Below are positions 19,092-20,976 of a stretch of DNA of 20,976 bases, one piece after another. The DNA is from Saccoglossus kowalevskii. Taxonomy: Eukaryota; Hemichordata; Enteropneusta; Harrimaniidae. Below the pieces are notes generated by a model. That model ran no database searches and was not told where the DNA came from. It saw nothing but the letters and a program-made list of their open reading frames with translations. Location of the stretch: positions 4,035 through 25,010 of the forward strand of contig NW_003112978.1 of the NCBI RefSeq assembly GCF_000003605.2. The letters are read 5' to 3'. Numbering within the stretch: position 1 is the stretch's first letter; each line of letters starts with the position of its first letter. The translations under genes were made by a program, and so were the position numbers.

Positions 19092-20521
19092 TGTTAGGTG
19101 TATTGCAGCAATCGATACCCCTCTACAGTAATACTATTGCTATTGATGGTGGTACTACTTTTGTTTTCTCATTCGTTATTGATGCATCAATTGGCATAAA
19201 TACGGAGCTCGTCTTTAATTACCTTCAATTGACCGATATTGATGTGACGTTACAAGCCCCCAATGGGAGCACCGTTGATAACAATTCGCCATTTTATGAT
19301 TTGGACAGTACTTTTAAAGTTTTACGGATTAAAGTACCGGGAATTGCCGAGGTAAGGTTACAGTCGTTTTTTTCACGTATGTAAAGGCCAGCGTCTGTAA
19401 CAGTCATATACGTCGACTTACCTTCCATTATAAATCAAGCTCAGAGGCTCTAGATCTGTATTTTCATTTGTTACATAACTAGCTATTATTATACATCTGT
19501 CACCATAACGTCATAAGTTACAGCGTGCCGTAATTTAAAGGTATTGCTCTGGGTATTTTTATCCTACCATATTAGGAAACGGAAATTCCAAATATGGAGC
19601 GATTACACGCGCAAGCGTTCTCTGATACTAGTAATAGATAAAAAAAGCAAAAACATTGCTGCCCCCAGGGTTTGACCGGACTCCACACAAAAAAGTTCGC
19701 TAAATCTATTCTAAACGTTTCGGATTTCGGCATTCCCATGAGATGTATTCCTGGGAGGAGAAGATGTAAAATAATAAGGTTATTACGAAGATACTGCAAA
19801 GTATGCCTTCGTGCATATTTTGCAGTATCCTCGTACTAACCTCTGTCATATTATTGTTTGTGGGAATTAGTAATTAGTGCGGTTTTGCAATGTGTAGTTA
19901 TTGTTGTTGTGTTTTTTTTCATAGAAAACATCCAAGATTTTACACATGATTAAAATTCCATGAAAACTACACCAAAAAAGAAATAAATACTAGTATGCAA
20001 ATTCATTAATTTGTCGTGTTTTTTCATCTCCTGATCAGGTGGGTACGTGGAATGTCTCCATAAAAAATCCATCCATGTCGACAGAACACGTGGGTGTGAC
20101 AGTCCAATCAAAGAGCAGCGTGCCAGGTGAATATCCTATAACAGTGACGTCAGAATGGAGTACCAATACCGTCACACCTCCAGAGAAATTAATATTGTAT
20201 GTAACTGTGTCTAAAGGTATGTTCTTTTTGTGGGTTGTTATATTTAACAGACTATAGTTCATGGTCATCCTTTTGTAAAAACTCCCGCTGTACTGTCTTC
20301 GTGCATACTTTGAGGTATCCTCGTAATAACCTCACATTATATTTACAGGTATCACACCAGTTTTGAATGCTCATGTCGTAGCCACGGTAGAACGACCAAG
20401 CGGTGATTCGGTCCAATTGATTATGGCTGACAGCGGTGGCGGCGCCGATATCACGAAAGATGACGGCGTCTACTCATCGTATTTCACTGCTTTTGCGGGG
20501 GTCGAAAGATACAGTGTCAAG
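5713..20521 (+). CDS. Calcium-activated chloride channel regulator (CLCA)-like gene, 12 exons, 3' end outside window
   Basis: Exons: 5713-5936, 6938-7181, 7779-7914, 12019-12155, 12315-12425, 12815-12982, 14553-14727, 16030-16151, 17389-17557, 19098-19351, 20039-20216, 20349-20521. They join in one frame into 697 residues. Visible in order: signal peptide (about 1-26), N-terminal metalloprotease domain with H160-E-W-G-H164 and D171-E172, Cys-containing segment (about 196-270), vWA domain (about 320-490) with complete MIDAS residues D325, S327, S329, T394 and D424, then the beta-sandwich region (about 497-697) with [10 protein letters not shown] near the end. CLCA proteins are secreted or surface proteins that cut themselves and modulate chloride channels, in vertebrates via TMEM16A. 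Family length is about 900-940 residues, so the C-terminal quarter is missing to the right. The family assignment is strong. Orthology to a given vertebrate CLCA is not claimed, and function in this organism is inferred. Confidence 0.93.
5937..6937 (+). other. CLCA-like intron 1
   Basis: A 1.0 kb GT-AG phase 2 intron. The short open frames inside it (6334-6754) are unspliced noise. No repeat was recognised. Confidence 0.8.
6938..7181 (+). CDS. CLCA-like exon 2: N-terminal protease domain
   Basis: Residues 75 (split Arg) to 156. Acceptor is CTCAACAG, donor CAC|GTATGT, phase 0. Family landmarks are the hydrophobic strand [12 protein letters not shown] (80-91), [13 protein letters not shown] (126-138, matching the conserved CG-xG-xxIH-T block) and the lead-in to the zinc helix at the end. 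Confidence 0.92.
7182..7778 (+). other. CLCA-like intron 2
   Basis: A 0.6 kb GT-AG phase 0 intron. Small open frames on both strands show no protein-like character. Nothing else was recognised. Confidence 0.8.
7779..7914 (+). CDS. CLCA-like exon 3: zinc-binding protease motif
   Basis: Residues 157-201 plus the first base of codon 202. It begins immediately before [13 protein letters not shown]: the HEXXH zincin signature (His160, Glu161, His164) with the downstream D171-E172 typical of CLCA proteases. Acceptor is TTTTTCAG, donor ACAG|GTATTG, phase 1. All catalytic positions visible in the motif are present, so the protease is predicted active. Confidence 0.95.
8866..8879 (+). repeat. Poly-A run (14 bases)
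   Basis: An uninterrupted A run after an AT-rich stretch with AATAAAT-like signals just upstream (8815-8845). It could be the 3' tail of an old retroposon inserted in plus orientation, but no body was recognised. Confidence 0.4.
8985..9050 (+). mobile_element. Possible tRNA-derived SINE fragment
   Basis: GGGGGAGTGGTTAGCAGG (from about 8994) resembles a tRNA A box. About 30-35 bp downstream GTGTTCGCATTGG resembles a weak B box. Spacing fits a pol III internal promoter. No cloverleaf can be folded convincingly, so an old SINE head is more likely than a tRNA gene. Confidence 0.25.
9228..9292. repeat. Cluster of CTTAGC/GCTAAG palindromes
   Basis: Three 16-mers, at 9228 (CTAAGCCCATGCTAAG), 9250 (CTTAGCACTAGCTAAG) and 9277 (CTTAGCCCGTGCTAAG), are spaced 22 and 27 bp. 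The last two are inverted repeats with arms CTTAGC and GCTAAG. Related pieces (GAGCTAAGCG, GTTAGCCCG) lie upstream from about 9132. Confidence 0.6.
9923..9938. repeat. Perfect 16 bp AT-rich palindrome
   Basis: GATTTTAATTAAAATC reads the same on both strands. It is AT-rich, in intron 3, and may be chance. Confidence 0.4.
10511..10523. repeat. Poly-C run (13 bases)
   Basis: Thirteen consecutive C residues in AT-rich intron DNA. This is a simple repeat likely to vary in length. Confidence 0.8.
12019..12155 (+). CDS. CLCA-like exon 4: Cys-containing segment
   Basis: Residues 202 (split Gly) to 247. Acceptor is TTGTTGTAG, donor CAA|GTACGT, phase 0. It has Cys213 and Cys224 and an N-glycosylation sequon at Asn230. 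It follows the 4.1 kb intron 3. Alignment of the flanking conserved blocks leaves no room for a missing exon. Confidence 0.88.
12156..12314 (+). other. CLCA-like intron 4
   Basis: A 159 bp GT-AG phase 0 intron with a clear pyrimidine tract (GTTTCTCTTTCAG). No inserted element was seen. Confidence 0.85.
12315..12425 (+). CDS. CLCA-like exon 5, with a probable GC donor
   Basis: Residues 248-284. Acceptor is CTCTTTCAG. It contains the family block FC-(x)[15 protein letters not shown] with Cys252 and Cys269, and a sequon at Asn254. The frame ends at GAG followed by GCAAGT, a GC splice donor with otherwise perfect consensus. It joins in phase 0 to exon 6 so that the conserved W-E continues into IM. 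The nearest GT (12430) would put the next exon out of frame, with a stop within nine codons. Confidence 0.85.
12440..12592. repeat. Degenerate tetranucleotide-rich repeat (TTGC/TTGT, CTCG)
   Basis: Repeated TTGC, TTGT and CTCG units (for example GCTTGCTTGC and CTCGCTCGCTCGCTTG) fill the intron up to the MITE. The MITE landed in this repeat. Confidence 0.6.
12594..12756. mobile_element. hAT-type MITE with intact terminal repeats and 8 bp target duplication
   Basis: The ends are perfect 15 bp inverted repeats, CAGTGGCGGATCCAG (12594-12608) and CTGGATCCGCCACTG (12742-12756). The 163 bp element is flanked by the identical 8-mer CTTGTGTG at 12586-12593 and 12757-12764. Eight bp duplications and CAGTG-type ends are hallmarks of the hAT superfamily. 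It has no coding capacity, so it would need a transposase from an autonomous relative. A poly-C tract of about 10 lies near its right end. Confidence 0.92.
12815..12982 (+). CDS. CLCA-like exon 6: start of vWA domain with MIDAS core
   Basis: Residues 285-340. Acceptor is CCTCAATAG, donor CAA|GTATGT, phase 0. After a short linker with several Pro, the strand [12 protein letters not shown] carries the metal-ion-dependent adhesion site motif D325-x-S327-x-S329. The exon ends in the first vWA helix (ERIIKLGQ). Confidence 0.93.
12983..14552 (+). other. CLCA-like intron 6
   Basis: A 1.57 kb GT-AG phase 0 intron. It contains a minus-strand reverse-transcriptase relic (about 13660-13906). The rest is AT-rich with no recognised element. 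Confidence 0.8.
13660..13906 (-). pseudogene. LINE reverse-transcriptase relic
   Basis: In one minus-strand frame the DNA reads [14 protein letters not shown], then about 20 residues of a variable helix, then [20 protein letters not shown] (13800-13741), then [10 protein letters not shown], a stop, and GRSFWVKFL. The DFKKVFD-I-H block is the RT A motif of LINEs (DFxKAFD), whose first Asp binds catalytic metal, and its neighbours fit the order seen in that domain. The in-frame stop near 13711 and a further stop near 13660 show it is dead. It is too short and broken for ORF finding. The opposite strand (the CLCA sense) has no related frame. Confidence 0.75.
14553..14727 (+). CDS. CLCA-like exon 7: middle of vWA domain
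   Basis: Residues 341-398 plus one base of codon 399. Acceptor is TCTTTCCAG, donor GCAG|GTTGGT, phase 1. It covers the end of helix 1, the strand [11 protein letters not shown] (356-366) and the T394 MIDAS threonine in GSTSIGAG. Confidence 0.92.
14728..16029 (+). other. CLCA-like intron 7
   Basis: A 1.3 kb GT-AG phase 1 intron. A somewhat GC-richer patch (about 14815-15000) with several CG dinucleotides contrasts with the AT-rich rest and may be repeat-derived. No element was defined. Confidence 0.75.
16030..16151 (+). CDS. CLCA-like exon 8: vWA strand with last MIDAS aspartate
   Basis: Residues 399 (split Gly) to 439. Acceptor is CAATTCTAG, donor ACT|GTAAGT, phase 0. The strand [11 protein letters not shown] carries D424, the third MIDAS loop, and a sequon at Asn428. 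Confidence 0.92.
16152..17388 (+). other. CLCA-like intron 8
   Basis: A 1.24 kb GT-AG phase 0 intron. It contains AAGATGGCTGCC (17289-17300), one of three similar motifs in this gene. Open frames at 16053-16301 and 16443-16667 are exon read-through or noise. Confidence 0.75.
17389..17557 (+). CDS. CLCA-like exon 9: end of vWA domain
   Basis: Residues 440-495 plus one base of codon 496. Acceptor is CTCTTTTTTAG, donor CAAA|GTAAGT, phase 1. It contains the strand [13 protein letters not shown], the [10 protein letters not shown] block and the closing helix [12 protein letters not shown], all at their usual family places. Confidence 0.92.
18045..18181. repeat. Degenerate ~21 bp minisatellite
   Basis: About seven units of 15-21 bp follow a pattern close to CAAAACTTTAATTCACGAAA. 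Examples start at 18079 (CAAAACTTTTTC), 18100 (CAAAACTTTAATTCACGAAA), 18120 (CAGATCTTTAAATTCATGAAA), 18141 (CACAAACTTAATTGCTCGAA) and 18162 (CACAAATGTAATTTT). Confidence 0.7.
18787..18816. repeat. TTA microsatellite
   Basis: An (ATT)n-type run of about 30 bp. It is the left partner of the tract at 19052-19084, with the intervening DNA rich in TTTTC and TTTCG motifs. Confidence 0.8.
18962..19051. repeat. ~20 bp tandem array with CCGCGG(TG)AGAATATT units
   Basis: Five imperfect units begin near 18964, 18984, 19003, 19024 and 19043. The consensus is about ACCGCGGTGAGAATATTTT. Units differ by point changes (ACGTGG, ACCGTTG). The CG-containing core is odd within AT-rich DNA. Confidence 0.75.
19052..19084. 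repeat. ATT microsatellite next to the exon 10 acceptor
   Basis: About eleven ATT units end 13 bp before the acceptor AG. Length changes here would alter the acceptor's upstream context. Confidence 0.85.
19098..19351 (+). CDS. CLCA-like exon 10: start of beta-sandwich region
   Basis: Residues 496 (split Ser) to 580. The acceptor TTTGTTAG lies right after an ATT microsatellite and has a weak pyrimidine tract. Donor is GAG|GTAAGG, phase 0. It contains [12 protein letters not shown] and an NGST sequon (Asn551). A second AG eleven bases on (GTATTGCAG) breaks the frame, so the first AG is chosen. Confidence 0.85.
19500..19740 (-). repeat. Dispersed repeat, copy B
   Basis: The reverse complement matches 2537-2735 through the same ordered landmarks (GTGTGGAGTC, AAACCCTGGGGGCAGC, TCCATATTTGGAATTTCCG, ATATGGTAGGA, AATTACGGCACGCTGTAA). 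The copies differ by substitutions and an AT-rich insert of different length in the middle. It is likely a transposable-element family with many genomic copies. Confidence 0.7.
19777..19842. repeat. 66 bp imperfect hairpin repeat (MITE-like)
   Basis: The left arm AGGTTATTACGAAGATACTG (from 19777) pairs with the right arm CAGTATCCTCGTACTAACCT (ending 19842). The arms extend to about 30 bp with a ~6 base centre. A close relative of the right half lies at 20292-20332. Confidence 0.75.
20039..20216 (+). CDS. CLCA-like exon 11: beta-sandwich region
   Basis: Residues 581-639 plus one base of codon 640. Acceptor is CTGATCAG, donor AAAG|GTATGT, phase 1. It begins GTWNVSIKN (a conserved GxW block with sequon Asn585) and ends with a strand [10 protein letters not shown]. 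Confidence 0.9.
20217..20348 (+). other. CLCA-like intron 11
   Basis: A 132 bp GT-AG phase 1 intron. About a third of it is the half-copy of the hairpin repeat (20292-20332). Confidence 0.85.
20292..20332. repeat. Half-copy of the hairpin repeat
   Basis: CTTCGTGCATACTTTGAGGT and the following TATCCTCGTAATAACCT match 19807-19842 with a few changes. The left arm is missing. It ends 16 bp before exon 12. Confidence 0.7.
20349..20521 (+). CDS. CLCA-like exon 12: beta-sandwich region, last exon in window
   Basis: Residues 640 (split Gly) to 697. Acceptor is ATATTTACAG, donor AAG|GTAAAT, phase 0. It contains [17 protein letters not shown] and [17 protein letters not shown], one of the most conserved CLCA blocks. 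The next exon should encode the region around the known self-cleavage site and was not found in the last 455 bp. Confidence 0.92.
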
Positions 20522-20976
20522 GTAAATAGTTACGTAATCGTTTCGATGGTTCTAGTTTACAGACCTAATTTCCGAGTTACTATTTTTCTCACGAAATTCG
20601 ATAGAGGGCGTTCTCAAAGTATCCGGATGACAGTCCGCTCAACGTTCGTGGTGGGGTTGAAATTTGAGCGGCATCTGCTGTAAGCAATATACTTAACGCC
20701 AGTGGATTCGAATGCGTCGTCGGGAACCTGAGTGTACGCCAAACTATATTCCTGGGTTTGTTCACGGCATTTTCCATCCTGCGCCAGTATTTTTTTTAGT
20801 TCAATAACTAGAGACAGCCGTCTTTGAACCGCAGTTATACATCGATTGAAAAACGAAGACTCTGTCAGCTTCCCGAGACGAGCGCAAACGAAAACATTGA
20901 GCCAGATTTGATGGAAAATTCGCTCGTTGCCGATTCCCACATCGATCTTCTTGTTCAGATCCTTATGATGGCATTT
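20522..20976 (+). other. CLCA-like intron 12 (partial)
   Basis: It opens with GTAAATAG and runs to the window edge. No further CLCA exon was recognised. A 108-codon minus-strand frame (20940-20614) shows no family features and is treated as chance. Confidence 0.7.

Larger units (their letters stand above)
17558..19097 (+). other. CLCA-like intron 9, rich in tandem repeats
   Basis: A 1.54 kb GT-AG phase 1 intron. It holds AAGATGGCGACG (17810-17821), a degenerate ~21 bp minisatellite (18045-18181), two ATT/TTA microsatellites and a ~20 bp CCGCGG-containing array between them, ending 13 bases before exon 10. Confidence 0.8.
19352..20038 (+). other. CLCA-like intron 10
   Basis: A 687 bp GT-AG phase 0 intron. 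It is largely made of the inverted dispersed repeat copy B (about 19500-19740) and a hairpin repeat (19777-19842). Confidence 0.8.

Noticed and set aside
20614-20940. 108-codon minus-strand frame
   Set aside because: It is the longest frame in the last 500 bp but has no recognised domain and lies where intron 12 is expected. It could be mobile-element debris but there is no support.
20935-20976. Start of CLCA-like exon 13 after TTGTTCAG at the right edge
   Set aside because: An acceptor-like AG is present, but too few codons remain to see any CLCA similarity.

Overview
This window is AT-rich eukaryotic (metazoan) genomic DNA, not prokaryotic. It holds short exons with GT-AG borders, long introns, non-LTR retrotransposon debris, MITE-type repeats and microsatellites. 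There are no operons, ribosome binding sites or compact ORFs. The host cannot be named from sequence alone. The invertebrate-like CLCA gene, its hAT-type MITE and its LINE types suggest a marine invertebrate, for example an invertebrate deuterostome or a lophotrochozoan. That placement is inference.

Left part (about 1-5.5 kb): a degraded LINE lies on the minus strand. It has a broken ORF1-like region (about 2255 to 1247), a spacer with degenerate ~125 bp direct repeats, and an intact-looking start of ORF2 encoding an AP-endonuclease domain that runs off the left edge. Next come a dispersed repeat (about 2.54-2.74 kb, with a second inverted copy at about 19.5-19.7 kb), a dead plus-strand fragment of another LINE ORF2 (about 3.47-4.03 kb), and gene-free upstream DNA with a 12 bp E-box palindrome and a TATA-like box.

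Main gene (5713 to beyond 20521, plus strand): twelve exons join in frame, with matching splice phases, into 697 residues of a CLCA-family protein (calcium-activated chloride channel regulator, a secreted or cell-surface self-cleaving metalloprotease). Seen in order are a signal peptide, the N-terminal protease domain with HEWGH plus a downstream DE pair, a Cys-containing segment, a vWA domain with a complete MIDAS (D-x-S-x-S, T, D), and the beta-sandwich region. The remaining ~200-250 residues expected for the family should lie to the right of the window. Intron 5 is best explained as a GC-AG intron.

Introns: they carry a complete 163 bp hAT-type MITE with 8 bp target duplications (intron 5), a reverse-transcriptase relic on the minus strand (intron 6), a ~21 bp degenerate minisatellite and a ~20 bp CCGCGG-containing tandem array between ATT microsatellites (intron 9), a hairpin repeat with a partial sibling in the next intron (introns 10 and 11), and clustered CTTAGC/GCTAAG palindromes plus a possible tRNA-derived SINE (intron 3). 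I found no evidence of a novel multi-gene system. The most useful results are the CLCA gene model and the hidden mobile-element relics.
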